Origin: Novosphingobium sp. HII-3
Lineage (GTDB): Bacteria > Pseudomonadota > Alphaproteobacteria > Sphingomonadales > Sphingomonadaceae
Length of the DNA stretch: 64,000 nucleotides
Direction: 5' to 3'
Assembly (NCBI RefSeq): GCF_002916655.1
Contig: NZ_PPSM01000057.1
Location: 62,001-126,000 of the forward strand
Each line of letters begins with the position of its first letter. Within the stretch, counting starts at the first letter, position 1. The notes beneath the pieces were generated by a model, which ran no database searches, was not told the origin of the DNA, and was given only the letters and a program-made list of their open reading frames with translations. Below are positions 45,380 through 54,980 of the stretch, piece by piece. A program made the position numbers and the translations under genes.

Positions 45380-45904
45380 CTACCCCCTCTGAGCGTCCGG
45401 TCCCGCTCCCCGGAAAAATGGGCCACGGTCATCAGGATGCCTCCAGGAGCGGTAGGGCCCCCAGTGATGGCGCCTCATGGCGTGTCTTGTCAGACCGATC
45501 GCCATTGCGACGAGTTGCACGTAGGAAGGGAACATCGCCATTGCCGCATATGCGAAAGCGCTAATATCCGGCATTCCCACGCGGAACAGGTGGGCCGTGA
45601 GCGTTATGAGCTGCGCTCCGGCCATCCAGAGCGGATACTCCCGGTTTGCGTAGAGCGCCACGACGACGAGACTGCACATCGCCAGTGAGTCCACGGCAAG
45701 GTGGCCCATGTCCGCTTCCCGCCAGAGGAGAGGTCCGCCGATCTCCACCTCGAAAAGGGTGTTGCTGGCAGCCATGCAAAACAGCAATCCGGAAAGGATC
45801 CACTCCGGTGCAGCGGCCTTCAGGGGATGGCAGCAGAGCAGAAACAGCGCTGCGATGATCATACCGATGGCGTCACGATGCTCAAGAAGAGCGCTCATCA
45901 GCAT
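45380..45904 (-). CDS. Uncharacterised multi-pass membrane protein coupled to a LuxR-HTH gene
   Basis: A 174-residue protein with about five predicted transmembrane helices: near residues 14-28 (IGMIIAALFLLCC), 34-50 (WILSGLLFCMAAS), 68-86, 92-108 (MAGAQLITLTAHLF) and 115-140 (AYAAMAMFPSYVQLVAMAIGL). A basic, His/Arg/Pro-rich C-terminal tail follows. Its ATG overlaps the TGA of the LuxR-type gene (TGATG); a second ATG two codons later is possible. I recognise no family. The tight coupling to a membrane-anchored DNA-binding protein suggests the two act together, for example as sensor and effector; this is inference. Confidence 0.75.
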   Translation of the reverse strand: MLMSALLEHRDAIGMIIAALFLLCCHPLKAAAPEWILSGLLFCMAASNTLFEVEIGGPLLWREADMGHLAVDSLAMCSLVVVALYANREYPLWMAGAQLITLTAHLFRVGMPDISAFAYAAMAMFPSYVQLVAMAIGLTRHAMRRHHWGPYRSWRHPDDRGPFFRGAGPDAQRG

Positions 45905-46464
45905 CAGAAGATCTGGGTCAGTACGCGGGCAACGCCAAGACCGATCATGACGATCAGCAGCATTCCCACGGCGATCACCACGATTGCAGCCACTCGGGCG
46001 AGACCCGCATTGGGACCTTCGAGGGACTTGGCCACCACGCGATGACGGGTATCCTCATGGGCGGTACTCTCGACCTCCGGCGCAGAAGCGGGCGTGACCG
46101 GCAGGGACGGTGTCGCATCCGGCGCAGCGTCCCCGGTGTGATCCGTCGCATCGGATGCCGGCGGAGCAGGTGCGAAGGGCACACCCGGCGTCTGTTCCAC
46201 CTCCTGCAGATACTGCCGATAGGATCGCGCCAGCTCCGAGCGAGGCGGGGAGCCGGTGCGAGCCCGCACATTTTCGATGCGCTGATTCACCGCACTTTCG
46301 GAAATGCCCAGAATGAAGGCTATTTCCTTAGTGGTGCGGTTTTCCGCGACATGGCGCAGCGCGTCGCGCTGCTTGGCCGTCAGGAAGCGGAAGACCTCGA
46401 CATGGTTCTGTCCGCACGAGCCTGATCTCTCGTCGCCTTCGATGCCGCTGCCTCCTGCCCTCAA
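45904..46464 (-). CDS. Membrane-anchored LuxR/GerE-type helix-turn-helix protein
   Basis: A 186-residue protein with a GerE-type HTH near residues 27-85: RFLTAKQRDALRHVAENRTTKEIAFILGISESAVNQRIENVRARTG, read with the conserved T-x-RQ, KEIA, IS-x-SAV and I-x-R positions. A long Pro/Ala/Thr-rich linker (~92-145) leads to a single C-terminal transmembrane helix (residues ~158-181, VAAIVVIAVGMLLIVMIG). There is no receiver or autoinducer-binding domain. It is therefore a tail-anchored DNA-binding protein. The TTG at 46464 is the only reasonable in-frame start, with an uncertain ribosome-binding site. A TTGACT (46519-46514, minus strand) could be a -35 element. The multi-pass membrane protein gene overlaps its stop. 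Confidence 0.78.
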   Translation of the reverse strand: MRAGGSGIEGDERSGSCGQNHVEVFRFLTAKQRDALRHVAENRTTKEIAFILGISESAVNQRIENVRARTGSPPRSELARSYRQYLQEVEQTPGVPFAPAPPASDATDHTGDAAPDATPSLPVTPASAPEVESTAHEDTRHRVVAKSLEGPNAGLARVAAIVVIAVGMLLIVMIGLGVARVLTQIF

Positions 46465-46604
46465 CCAACCGATACTTTGCCAGTCGACGAGTTTCGCAGG
46501 AATTAGCGGTATTAGTCAATAGTTTACTCAGCCCTGACCGGCGCAGGCGCGGCGCCGCCTGGCCACCTTCGGCGCTGGTCCGGGCGGAATGACACCCGTA
46601 GCGC

Positions 46605-48407
46605 TTACTCCTCGCCCATCCGCAAAGCGGCGATGAAGGCTTCCTGCGGAATCTGCACGTTGCCATACTCGCGCATGCGCTTCTTTCCTTCCTTCTGCTT
46701 CTCGAGGAGCTTCTTCTTGCGCGTGATATCGCCGCCATAGCACTTGGCGGTGACGTCTTTGCGCATTGCCGAGATCGTTTCACGCGCGATGACCTTCGCG
46801 CCAATCGCCGCCTGAATCGGAATCTTGAACATGTGCCGGGGAATCAACTCCTTGAGCCGCTCCACCAGCGCACGTCCACGCGGCTCGGCCTGCCCGCGAT
46901 GGACGATCATCGACAGCGCATCGACCGGCTCGTTGTTCACGAGGATGTTCATCATCACGAGGTCACCCTCTCGGAGGCCGATCTGTTCGTAGTCGAAGCT
47001 GGCATAGCCGCGGCTGATCGACTTCAGGCGGTCGTAGAAATCGAACACCACTTCGTTGAGCGGCAGTTCGTACGTCACCTGGGCACGGCCGCCGACATAC
47101 GTGAGATCCTTCTGGATGCCACGACGGTCCTGGCACAGCTTGAGGATCGAGCCGAGGTACTCGTCCGGCGTGTAGATGACCGCCTTGATCCACGGCTCCT
47201 CCATGAAGTCGATCTTCACGGGATCGGGCATGTCGGCCGGATTGTGCAGTTCCTTCACGGAACCGTCCGTCATCGTCAGGCGATAGACCACGGAGGGCGC
47301 CGTGGTGATGAGATCGAGGTCGTACTCGCGGCTCAGGCGCTCCTGAATGATCTCCAGGTGCAGCAGGCCGAGGAAGCCGCAGCGAAAGCCGAAGCCCAGC
47401 GCCGCGCTCGATTCCATCTCGAAGCTGAAGGATGCGTCGTTGAGGCGCAGCTTGCCGATCGATTCGCGCAGCTTCTCGAAATCGTTCGCATCGACCGGAA
47501 AGAGGCCGCAGAATACCACCGGCTGCACTTCCTTGTAGCCCGGCAACGCTTCTGTGGCGCCCTGCTTCACGGTAGTGATCGTGTCACCGACCTTCGCCTG
47601 CTCCACTTCCTTGATCTGCGCGGTGATGAAGCCGATCTCGCCCGGCCCGAGTTCGGGCAGGTCGATGCGCTTGGGGGTGAAGCAGCCGACGCGGTCGATC
47701 AGGTGCTCGGTCCCGCCCTGCATGAACTTGACGTTGAGGCCCTTCTTGATGACGCCGTCGATGACGCGCACCAGAATGACGACACCGAGGTACGGATCGT
47801 ACCAGGAGTCCACCAGCATCGCCTTGAGCGGCTTGTCGCGCTCCCCCTTCGGGGGCGGGATCTTCTTGACGACGGCTTCCAGCACTTCGGTGATACCGAT
47901 GCCCGACTTAGCGCTTGCCATCACGGCTTCGGAGGCATCGATGCCGATCACCTCCTCGATCTCGTTGCGCACCTTCTCGGGTTCGGCGGCTGGCAGGTCG
48001 ATCTTGTTGATGACCGGCACGATCTCATGGTCGTGCTCGATCGACTGGTAGACGTTTGCCAGCGTCTGCGCCTCGACGCCCTGCGCCGCGTCAACCACCA
48101 GCAGCGCGCCCTCGCAGGCGGCAAGGCTGCGGCTCACTTCGTAGGCGAAGTCGACGTGGCCCGGCGTGTCCATGAGGTTCAGCTCGTAGGTCAGCCCGTC
48201 GGAGGCGGTGTAGCTCAGGCGCACGGTCTGCGCCTTGATGGTAATGCCGCGTTCCTTCTCGATATCCATGTTGTCGAGCACCTGCGCGCTCATCTCGCGC
48301 TCGGACAGACCGCCGGTTGTCTGGATCAGACGGTCGGCGAGGGTCGACTTCCCATGGTCGATATGGGCGATGATGCTGAAGTTACGGATCTGCGCAAGGT
48401 CGGTCAT
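46605..48407 (-). CDS. lepA: Elongation factor 4 (LepA) GTPase
   Basis: Ribosome-bound GTPase affecting translocation, initiation and 30S maturation under stress. The 600-residue protein has G1 [14 protein letters not shown] near residue 15, G2 [15 protein letters not shown]3 [10 protein letters not shown] near residue 80 and NKIDLP near residue 131. The family-specific C-terminal domain is visible as [60 protein letters not shown] and a [15 protein letters not shown] end. The ATG at 48407 gives exactly the family's usual length. It is a single-gene unit flanked by the LuxR-type pair and a c-di-GMP gene on the same strand. Confidence 0.97.
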   Translation of the reverse strand: MTDLAQIRNFSIIAHIDHGKSTLADRLIQTTGGLSEREMSAQVLDNMDIEKERGITIKAQTVRLSYTASDGLTYELNLMDTPGHVDFAYEVSRSLAACEGALLVVDAAQGVEAQTLANVYQSIEHDHEIVPVINKIDLPAAEPEKVRNEIEEVIGIDASEAVMASAKSGIGITEVLEAVVKKIPPPKGERDKPLKAMLVDSWYDPYLGVVILVRVIDGVIKKGLNVKFMQGGTEHLIDRVGCFTPKRIDLPELGPGEIGFITAQIKEVEQAKVGDTITTVKQGATEALPGYKEVQPVVFCGLFPVDANDFEKLRESIGKLRLNDASFSFEMESSAALGFGFRCGFLGLLHLEIIQERLSREYDLDLITTAPSVVYRLTMTDGSVKELHNPADMPDPVKIDFMEEPWIKAVIYTPDEYLGSILKLCQDRRGIQKDLTYVGGRAQVTYELPLNEVVFDFYDRLKSISRGYASFDYEQIGLREGDLVMMNILVNNEPVDALSMIVHRGQAEPRGRALVERLKELIPRHMFKIPIQAAIGAKVIARETISAMRKDVTAKCYGGDITRKKKLLEKQKEGKKRMREYGNVQIPQEAFIAALRMGEE

Positions 48408-48510
48408 GCGAGCGCCGTTAGAGCATTTTAGCGCGTGGTGAAATGACCTGACGAAGCTCGAACTACGAAAAATCGCGCTTCGGGCCTGGTAGCGCCGCAC
48501 CGCCTTGAAG

Positions 48511-51066
48511 TCAGGCCATGCGGCGCTGCCCACTCAGGACAGGTTCGGGTGGCTCGCGACGCTGCCCTGCCCGGCCGAAGAGGACCGCGCCGTTCGCGTC
48601 GCACGCAAGCGTCTCAGCGAATTCCACGCCCATGCGGTCCTCCTGACACCAGCGGGATGTCGCAAGGATCTCATGATCGTCGGCCAATTGCACCCGGAAT
48701 TGCGTGCCCGCCGGCACGTTCCACAGCCCCTCTATCATGGCGCCCGTGCGCGAGATATTGCGGATCATGCCGTCGTACCTGTGCGTGCCATGCTCGAGCA
48801 CAACCTTGCGCAGCATGGTCTGGCGGGTCGCCCGCACCGATCGGGGCCCCTGTGCGGTGAGCACCAGCCCGCGCCCGAGCTGCTCCGCCACGCCTTCCGC
48901 ACTCAGTGGCCGCTCGTAGATGTAGCCCTGGACGTGACTGCAGCCCAGACTCTTCACGAGATCCAGCTCGTCGAAGGTTTCTATGCCCTCTGCGGTGGTA
49001 TCCATCTCCAGCGCTTGTGCCAGACTGACGATGGAGGAGATGATGGCGCCGTTACGGCTTCCCTCGATCGCGGCACCGCGCACGAGACTCTGGTCGATCT
49101 TGATCCTGTCGAAGGGCGCGCGCTTCAGGTAGCCGAGGGAGGAATAGCCGGTGCCGAAATCGTCCAGCGCGAGCCGCACGCCCAGACCCTTGAGAGCGCC
49201 GAACATCGCCTCCGTCGCCTTCTCGTCGCTGAGGAACACACTCTCCGTAATCTCAAGTTCCAGTTGCCCCGGGTTGATCCCGGCCGCGGCAACCGCACTC
49301 GTCACGATTGCCGGAAGTGCGGGGTTGGCGAACTGCAAGGGCGAGATATTGACGGCAACGCGGACAGCTTCGGGCCAGTTCGCAAGATCCTGGCACGCCG
49401 TGCGCAGCGCCCACTCACCGATCTGCGCGACGAGCCCGGCATCCTCTGCCACGGGCACGAACTTGGCCGGTGAGATATAGCCGTGAAGCGGGTGCTTCCA
49501 GCGCAGGAGCGCCTCATAACCCGTCACAGCGCTCGTCGCGGTGCGAACCTGCGGCTGATAGTGCAGTTCAAGCGCGCCTCTGGCGATGGCCTCGCGCAGG
49601 TCCTCTTCCAGTTGCTCCCTCTCCTTGGCATCCGAATGGAGATCGTCGTCGTAGAAGTGGTGGCGCCCCCTTCCGCCCCCCTTTGCGGCGTAAAGAGCAA
49701 GGTCGGCATTGCGGATGAGTTCATCGGCCGTCACACCGTCGTCCGGGCAAAGGGCGATGCCCACGGAGGCACCGATCGTCACGGTCGCACCCTCGATCGC
49801 ATAGGGCTGCGAGAGCGTCTCGATGATGCGCCGGGCAAGTTGCGCCAGGCCTTCGCGGTGCTGAGCGCCGTGCAGGATCACCTGAAACTCGTCGCCGCCG
49901 AGCCGCCCCACCCGGCCGCGGTCGCTGACGGTGACGCCCAGTCGCTCCGCCACCTGTTTCAGCAGCGCGTCACCGGCCGGATGGCCCATCGTGTCGTTAA
50001 CCTGCTTGAAGCGGTCGAGGTCCAGCAGAAACACCGCGCACGCCCGCATTTCGATGCGCGGAGTCGACAGGATCTTGTCCAGCCACTCCGCCATCTGGAA
50101 ACGGTTGGCGAGGCCCGTCAGCGAATCGAAGCGCGCCAGGTGAGTCACCCGCTGTTGCGAGCGCCGCCTTTCCGTAAGATCACTTCCCGCACCGCGAAAA
50201 CCCAGGAAATTGTCAAAGGGATCGAGAACCGGCCGTCCCGATATGGTCCACCAACGCTCATCCGCCGTCGCCGCCCTTACGCCCAGTTCATGGAAGGACG
50301 ACCGCGTGCTGAGGTGGAACAGCAAGGTTCGCTCCTCCTGCGCGCTGGAGCCGGCAAGTTGAAAGAGGCTCGTGAAGGGCTCTCCCTCGAGAAGCGATGC
50401 GCTCGTGCCCATCAGCTCCGCCACGGTTTCCGAGATGTAGGTGATGCGCCCCTGCCGGTCGGTTTCCCAGAACCATCCCTGGCCGGTCTGTTCGTATTCG
50501 CGAAGCAGCTCTTCGGCGCGGCGCTGCTGGCGTTCGTCCTGTGCACGTTGCTGCGCCTGCGCCGAAGTGTTTCTCACCTGGCTGATCGCCAGCAGCAAGC
50601 CGGTCAGGCCACCGATGCTCAGAAGCCCGAGCGCGATGAGCGAACCCTGATCAAGGGCCGCGCCGCTCCACAAGCCAATCGTGGCCCCGACGATCGACAT
50701 CGGCCGGGTCGCGAGCAGAGCCGTCGCCACGAGCGCAAGGATCACAAAGACATTGACGGTCACGTCCCGGTCAAGCGATGCCGCACGATCGGTCCATAGC
50801 GCGCCGCCAAACCCGAACAATCCCATCGGCAAAAGGATGGCGACAAGGAGCAGCAGGTAGCGTTCCCATCGATCATGCCCCAGCCGCCGCTCGACACGCG
50901 CAAAGAAGGCAGCCGGAAGGCACAGGACGATGCTCAGGCCAAGGCAGCCAAGGGAAACTGGCGGCGGCAGTGTGCCCGAGAGCAGGCTCATGAGCGCCGC
51001 TCCGGCGAGCAGGGCCGCCGCCATGAACGCCCAGCGCGCGCAGGTGAAAAACTGCGGCCGGTCCAT
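48511..51066 (-). CDS. Membrane PAS-GGDEF-EAL-PilZ cyclic-di-GMP signalling protein
   Basis: An 851-residue regulator of c-di-GMP. The N-terminal ~165 residues hold about five transmembrane helices, then a short Gln/Arg-rich coiled coil (165-190) and a PAS domain (~190-300; [16 protein letters not shown]). The diguanylate cyclase domain keeps an intact active site (GRLGGDEF, near residue 391) with DSLTGLANR and [11 protein letters not shown]. The EAL domain follows with GYEALLRW near residue 517, [24 protein letters not shown] and [10 protein letters not shown]-terminal PilZ domain (~745-840) has the Arg-rich binding segment RSVRATRQ and NISRTGAM. The ATG at 51066 has GAGG eight bases before. 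Both catalytic domains look functional; the net direction is unknown. PilZ implies self-regulation by c-di-GMP. Confidence 0.93.
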   Translation of the reverse strand: MDRPQFFTCARWAFMAAALLAGAALMSLLSGTLPPPVSLGCLGLSIVLCLPAAFFARVERRLGHDRWERYLLLLVAILLPMGLFGFGGALWTDRAASLDRDVTVNVFVILALVATALLATRPMSIVGATIGLWSGAALDQGSLIALGLLSIGGLTGLLLAISQVRNTSAQAQQRAQDERQQRRAEELLREYEQTGQGWFWETDRQGRITYISETVAELMGTSASLLEGEPFTSLFQLAGSSAQEERTLLFHLSTRSSFHELGVRAATADERWWTISGRPVLDPFDNFLGFRGAGSDLTERRRSQQRVTHLARFDSLTGLANRFQMAEWLDKILSTPRIEMRACAVFLLDLDRFKQVNDTMGHPAGDALLKQVAERLGVTVSDRGRVGRLGGDEFQVILHGAQHREGLAQLARRIIETLSQPYAIEGATVTIGASVGIALCPDDGVTADELIRNADLALYAAKGGGRGRHHFYDDDLHSDAKEREQLEEDLREAIARGALELHYQPQVRTATSAVTGYEALLRWKHPLHGYISPAKFVPVAEDAGLVAQIGEWALRTACQDLANWPEAVRVAVNISPLQFANPALPAIVTSAVAAAGINPGQLELEITESVFLSDEKATEAMFGALKGLGVRLALDDFGTGYSSLGYLKRAPFDRIKIDQSLVRGAAIEGSRNGAIISSIVSLAQALEMDTTAEGIETFDELDLVKSLGCSHVQGYIYERPLSAEGVAEQLGRGLVLTAQGPRSVRATRQTMLRKVVLEHGTHRYDGMIRNISRTGAMIEGLWNVPAGTQFRVQLADDHEILATSRWCQEDRMGVEFAETLACDANGAVLFGRAGQRREPPEPVLSGQRRMA

Positions 51067-51393
51067 CGCGTCGACCTCGATCCGCGGGCGTGCGAACCCG
51101 CCCGGCTGGAGAGCGCTTGGAGAGCCTGTAGCCGACAGCCCTGCCCCCGCCGCGTACCCCCCGCCCGCCGCAGGATCCCGTCCGGCGTCCGAACGCCCTC
51201 CTCGCCGTCGTTCACGCAGGCCTGAATGCAACATGCGCGGACCATGGCCTTGCCGCTCTTGCCAAAGTGTAAATGCGGGCGGTCACGAGGCGGATAAAGT
51301 CTCCCGCATTTCGCTTGCCCCGGTCCAGCTGGCGTGCTTGCTTGTCGGTATCGGGCCGGCGGCGGCGCCGGCCTCCTGATGGGAGACATAGCC
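51067..51393. promoter_or_regulatory. 327-base divergent intergenic region
   Basis: This gap separates the c-di-GMP gene and the ferredoxin reductase gene, which diverge, so it should carry both promoters. I find no convincing protein gene. The only strong feature is a GC hairpin at 51354-51373 (GGCCGGCG and CGCCGGCC around a four-base loop), which ends seven bases before the GGGAG ribosome-binding site of the reductase and could modulate its translation. Confidence 0.4.
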
Positions 51394-52698
51394 ATGCGGC
51401 ATATCGCCATCGTCGGATCGGGTCCGGCCGGCTACTACACTGCCGAAGCGGCGCTGAAGCAGTGGGGCGAAGACGTCCACGTGGACATATTCGACACCCT
51501 TCCCGTCCCCTTTGGCCTTATCCGCACCGGCGTTGCGCCGGACCATCAGGCGATCAAGGGCGTGATCGAACGCTACGAGACGACGGCGCTGACGCAGAAC
51601 GTGCGCTTCGTCGGTAACGTGATGCTTGGCCGGGACGTGTCGGTGAGTGAACTCCAGACCCTCTACGATGCGGTAATCCTCGCCACCGGAGCACCGCGCG
51701 ACCGCCGGCTCGAGCTGCCCGGTGACGATCTGGCCAACGTCTTCGGCTCGGCCGCCTTCGTCGGGTGGTACAACGGACATCCGCAGTTCTCCGGTCTAAA
51801 CCCGCAGCTGGATCATGACACGGCAGTCATCGTGGGGAATGGCAATGTCGCGCTCGATGTGGCCCGCATTCTCGCCAAGTCGGAGGAGGAGCTGACGGGT
51901 TCGGACATCGTCTCCCATGCGCGCACTGCCCTAGGCGGTTCGGCTGTGCGGCGCATCGTGATCCTTGGCCGGCGCGGGCCGCACCAGATCGCGATGACAC
52001 CCAAGGAGCTTGCTGAACTGGCCAGCCTCACACGCGCCCATCCCCGGGTCGATCCGGCCGATCTTCCGGACCTCGACCGCGATACGCAGCTCGACCCCGG
52101 ATTGCGCAAGGCTATGGCTCTCCTGCGCAGCTTCGCCACCGACGCCGATAACGACCGGGACGATGTCGCCGTCGAATTCGATTTCTTCGCGGCGCCCCAT
52201 TCCATCATCGGCCAAGGCCGCGTCGAGGCTGTCGAAGTCGAAAGAACACGGGTCGAGGGGGGCAAGGCCGTCGGCACCGGCACCTTCTACCGCGTTCCGG
52301 CCGGGCTCGTCGTCTCCTGCATCGGGTACCAGACGTCACCCATTCCCGATGTGCCTTATGACGAACAGGGCGGCCGCTTCGCCAATGTGGAAGGCCGGAT
52401 CGCCCCCGGCCTTTACTGCGTCGGATGGGCGCGACGCGGGCCAACGGGCACGATCGGCACCAACCGGCCCGACGGATTCTCGATCATCGAAAAGGTCGAA
52501 GCCGACATTCCCGCTCCCGCCGGGAAGCCCGGACGAAAGGGGTTTGACGAACTCGCGGCCGAGCGCGGCATCCAGGTCGTTCGATTCGCCGACTGGCAGA
52601 AGATCGACGAAGCGGAAGTCGCGGCGGCCCGGGCGGGGTCGCCCCGCGAGAAGTTCGTCGCGGTGGAAAAGATGATCGAGGCGGCCGGCCGAGCCTGA
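51394..52698 (+). CDS. Adrenodoxin reductase-type ferredoxin-NADP+ reductase
   Basis: FAD enzyme that transfers electrons from NADPH to a ferredoxin, of the FprA/adrenodoxin reductase class. The 434-residue protein starts MRHIAIVGSGPAGYYTAEAAL (FAD motif). It has the family-typical DTLPVPFGLIRTGVAPDHQAIKGVI near residue 35, ILATGAPRDRRLELPGDDL near residue 90, the NADP-binding segment VIVGNGNVALDVARIL near residue 150, and YCVGWARRGPTGTIGTNRPDG near residue 345. GGGAG lies eight bases before the ATG at 51394; an ATG five codons upstream is less well placed. The partner may be a P450 or Fe-S system ferredoxin encoded elsewhere. Confidence 0.92.
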   Translation: MRHIAIVGSGPAGYYTAEAALKQWGEDVHVDIFDTLPVPFGLIRTGVAPDHQAIKGVIERYETTALTQNVRFVGNVMLGRDVSVSELQTLYDAVILATGAPRDRRLELPGDDLANVFGSAAFVGWYNGHPQFSGLNPQLDHDTAVIVGNGNVALDVARILAKSEEELTGSDIVSHARTALGGSAVRRIVILGRRGPHQIAMTPKELAELASLTRAHPRVDPADLPDLDRDTQLDPGLRKAMALLRSFATDADNDRDDVAVEFDFFAAPHSIIGQGRVEAVEVERTRVEGGKAVGTGTFYRVPAGLVVSCIGYQTSPIPDVPYDEQGGRFANVEGRIAPGLYCVGWARRGPTGTIGTNRPDGFSIIEKVEADIPAPAGKPGRKGFDELAAERGIQVVRFADWQKIDEAEVAAARAGSPREKFVAVEKMIEAAGRA

Positions 52699-52740
52699 GC
52701 CTTGTGACCGGCACTTCCTGCCGCTAGCCTACGATGCACA

Positions 52741-52766
52741 AAGGCCGGAGCTTCCGCCCCGGCCTT
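52741..52766. terminator. Bidirectional hairpin between convergent genes
   Basis: AAGGCCGG and CCGGCCTT form an 8-bp stem with a 10-base loop between the ferredoxin reductase and dnaN ends; short T stretches follow on both strands. Confidence 0.55.
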
Positions 52767-52791
52767 GTCATCACTTCGCCTGAATTTGACC

Positions 52792-53910
52792 TCAGACGCG
52801 CATCGGCATCAGCACGTAGAGCGCGGGGCTCTTGTCGTCCTGCCGGATCAGCGTCGGAGCGGCAGCATCGGCGAGGTGCAGTTCAACGGTGTCGCCGTCG
52901 ATCTGTCCAAGAATGTCCTTGAGGTAGTTCGCGTTGAACCCGATTTCGAACCCGTCGGAGGCATACTGCGCCGGCACTTCTTCCGCCGCCGTACCATTGT
53001 CCGGCGAGGTGACCGAAAGCGTCACGCGATCGGTTTCCAGAGCCATTTTCACAGCGCGGGTCTTCTCGGTGGCGATCGTCGCCACGCGGTCCACGCCTTG
53101 GAAAAAGGTCTTCGGATCCACCTTCAGGAGCTTGTCATTCGCGGTGGGGATGACTCGGGTGTAGTCCGGGAACGTTCCGTCGATCAGCTTGCTGGTCAGC
53201 ACGACACCGTTCTCACCGCCAAGCGTGAAGCGGATCTTGCTGGCCGAGAGATCGACCAGCACGTTGGTGTCGAGCGATTCCTCCAGCAGCTTGCGCAGTT
53301 CGCCGACGCACTTACGCGGCACGATAACGTCAGGCATGCCTTCCGAGCCATCCGGGCGCGGCAGGGTGAAACGGGCAAGGCGATGGCCATCGGTGGCGGC
53401 CGCCTTCAGTTCCTCATCCGTGACATGGAGGAAGATGCCGTTCAGGTAGTAGCGAGTCTCTTCCGTGGAGATCGCGAACCGGGTCCGGTCGATCAGCTGC
53501 GCCAGCGTGGCGGCCGGGACTTCGAAGCTGGTGGGCAGTTCGCCCTCGGCGATCATCGGGAAGTCGTCCCGCGGGAGCGTCGGCAGCTGGAAGCGGCTGC
53601 GGCCAGCCTTCACCACCATGCGATTGTCCGCCGAGTCCAGGCTGACCTGGCTGCCCTCCGGAAGCTTTCGGGCGATGTCGAACAGCAGGTGCGCCGATAC
53701 CGTGATCGCTCCCGCCTGCTCAACAGAGACAGCACCGAGCGTCTCGACGACCTGAAGATCAAGGTCCGTTGCCATGATCCTGAGTGAGCCTCCGGCGGAA
53801 GCTTCGATCAGGACGTTCGACAGGATCGGGATGGTATTGCGGCGCTCGACGACCGACTGCACATGGGAAAGACAGCGCAGCAGCGTGGAACGTTCGATAG
53901 TGGCCTTCAT
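52792..53910 (-). CDS. dnaN: DNA polymerase III beta subunit (sliding clamp)
   Basis: Ring-shaped processivity clamp for replication and repair polymerases. The 372-residue protein has the three repeated clamp domains. It starts MKATIERSTLLRCLSHVQSVVERRNTIPILSNVLIEA, has LPTLPRDDFPMIAEGE near residue 117 and TRYYLNGIFLHV near residue 160, and ends SPALYVLMPMRV, the peptide-binding C terminus. The ATG at 53910 with GAGG five bases upstream gives the normal N terminus. dnaN stands alone here, not beside dnaA and recF, as is common in Alphaproteobacteria. A possible DnaA box and promoter lie in the upstream gap. Confidence 0.97.
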   Translation of the reverse strand: MKATIERSTLLRCLSHVQSVVERRNTIPILSNVLIEASAGGSLRIMATDLDLQVVETLGAVSVEQAGAITVSAHLLFDIARKLPEGSQVSLDSADNRMVVKAGRSRFQLPTLPRDDFPMIAEGELPTSFEVPAATLAQLIDRTRFAISTEETRYYLNGIFLHVTDEELKAAATDGHRLARFTLPRPDGSEGMPDVIVPRKCVGELRKLLEESLDTNVLVDLSASKIRFTLGGENGVVLTSKLIDGTFPDYTRVIPTANDKLLKVDPKTFFQGVDRVATIATEKTRAVKMALETDRVTLSVTSPDNGTAAEEVPAQYASDGFEIGFNANYLKDILGQIDGDTVELHLADAAAPTLIRQDDKSPALYVLMPMRV

Positions 53911-53973
53911 GACAGCCTCAAGTCCCCCTTGGTCGGGCACGGGATGCGGACATCCCTGAAATTCGGACGACTA

Positions 53974-54002
53974 TCTCTAACGGGAGTCGGAAGCGCGGCA
54001 AG
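53974..54002 (-). promoter_or_regulatory. Candidate dnaN promoter
   Basis: On the minus strand CTTGCC (54002-53997) and TAGAGA (53979-53974) are 17 bases apart, a sigma-70-like arrangement ending about 63 bases before the dnaN ATG. The match is moderate. A TTATCCCCA sequence (54038-54030), one base off the DnaA consensus TTATCCACA, lies just upstream of the -35 element. Confidence 0.35.
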
Positions 54003-54078
54003 TTGCAACGAGGGCAGAAACCGCGAATCTGGGGATAAATGAAGGGTTCTTATGGAGAACTTCGGCCTGACGTCCCCG

Positions 54079-54123
54079 GGCGGGGCTCCGACGCGGTCCT
54101 ATGCCTTCGCCCGAAGCCCCGCC
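54079..54123 (-). terminator. Inverted repeat downstream of fabG
   Basis: GGCGGGGCT (54079-54087) and AGCCCCGCC (54115-54123) are perfect 9-base arms with a 27-base spacer, beginning 13 bases after the fabG stop on the minus strand. They may form a terminating or mRNA-protecting hairpin; no T-run follows, so intrinsic termination is uncertain. Confidence 0.4.
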
Positions 54124-54135
54124 TGGACGGTCACG

Positions 54136-54900
54136 TCAGACCATCACCATGCCGCCGTTCACGTGGATGGTCTGGCCGGTGATGTAGCCGGCTTCCTTGC
54201 TGGCCAGGAACACGGCAGCGGAGGCGATGTCGTCGCCCTCGCCCATGCGGCCCATGGGGATGCGGCCGTTCAGCGCTTCCTTCTGCGCATCGGGCAGGAC
54301 CTCGGTCATGGCGGTGCGGATGAAGCCGGGCGCAATGCAGTTCACCGTCACACCGCGGCTGGCGAGCTCCTGCGCAAGGCTCTTGGACATGGCGGTGATG
54401 CCGCCCTTCGCCGCGCAGTAGTTCATCTGCCCGGGGTTGCCGGTGGTGCCGACCACGGATGTCACGTTGATGATGCGGCCGAAGCGGGCCTTCATCATCG
54501 GCTTGGTGGCGGCGCGCATGAGGCGGAAGGTGGACTCAAGATTGATCCTGATGACCTGGTCCCACTCCTCGTCCTTCATGCGCATGGCAAGATTGTCGCG
54601 CGTGATGCCGGCGTTGTTGACGAGGATGTCGATCTTGCCCAGCGATTCCAGCGCAGCCGGAACCAGCTTCTCGACCTGCTCTGCCTCGCCAAGATTGCAG
54701 GCGATCGCGACATGGTCGACTTCCTGCAGGTGCTGCGGGGTATGCTCGTCGAGCTCTTCGCGGAAGGCGCGCAGCTTGTCGGCATTCGATCCCGAAATCG
54801 CAAGGCGTGCGCCCTGCGCCGCGAGAGCCCGGGCGACGGCCGAACCGATGCCGCCGCTCGCGCCGGTCACCAGAGCAGTCATTCCGTTGAGGTTGAACAT
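54136..54900 (-). CDS. fabG: 3-oxoacyl-ACP reductase
   Basis: NADPH-dependent reductase of the fatty acid elongation cycle. The 254-residue SDR-family protein has the cofactor motif ALVTGASGGIGSAVARALAA near residue 9, NNAGITRDNL near residue 93, and the catalytic Ser and Tyr-Lys in NVTSVVGTTGNPGQMNYCAAKGG (near residues 145-163). IAPGFIRTAMTEVL follows, and it ends GQTIHVNGGMVMV. The RDN and PGFIRTAMT features favour FabG over other SDRs. It follows fabD on the same strand after 80 bases containing a REP-like hairpin; acpP and fabF are not in the window. Confidence 0.94.
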   Translation of the reverse strand: MFNLNGMTALVTGASGGIGSAVARALAAQGARLAISGSNADKLRAFREELDEHTPQHLQEVDHVAIACNLGEAEQVEKLVPAALESLGKIDILVNNAGITRDNLAMRMKDEEWDQVIRINLESTFRLMRAATKPMMKARFGRIINVTSVVGTTGNPGQMNYCAAKGGITAMSKSLAQELASRGVTVNCIAPGFIRTAMTEVLPDAQKEALNGRIPMGRMGEGDDIASAAVFLASKEAGYITGQTIHVNGGMVMV

Positions 54901-54950
54901 GGCAAAACTCCTAGATCGCCATCCGGCGATGCTTCTTCGAACGGCTGGCA

Positions 54951-54971
54951 GTCCCGGGTCAAGCCCGGGAC
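54951..54971. repeat. REP-like palindrome between fabD and fabG
   Basis: GTCCCGGG, a TCAAG spacer and CCCGGGAC form perfect 8-base arms. Sequences of this kind (CCCGGGTCAAGCCCGGGAC core) are, from memory, frequent intergenic repeats in sphingomonad genomes; only one copy is clear in this window. It could stabilise the fabD mRNA or lower fabG expression. Confidence 0.45.
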
Positions 54972-54980
54972 GCGACGGCT

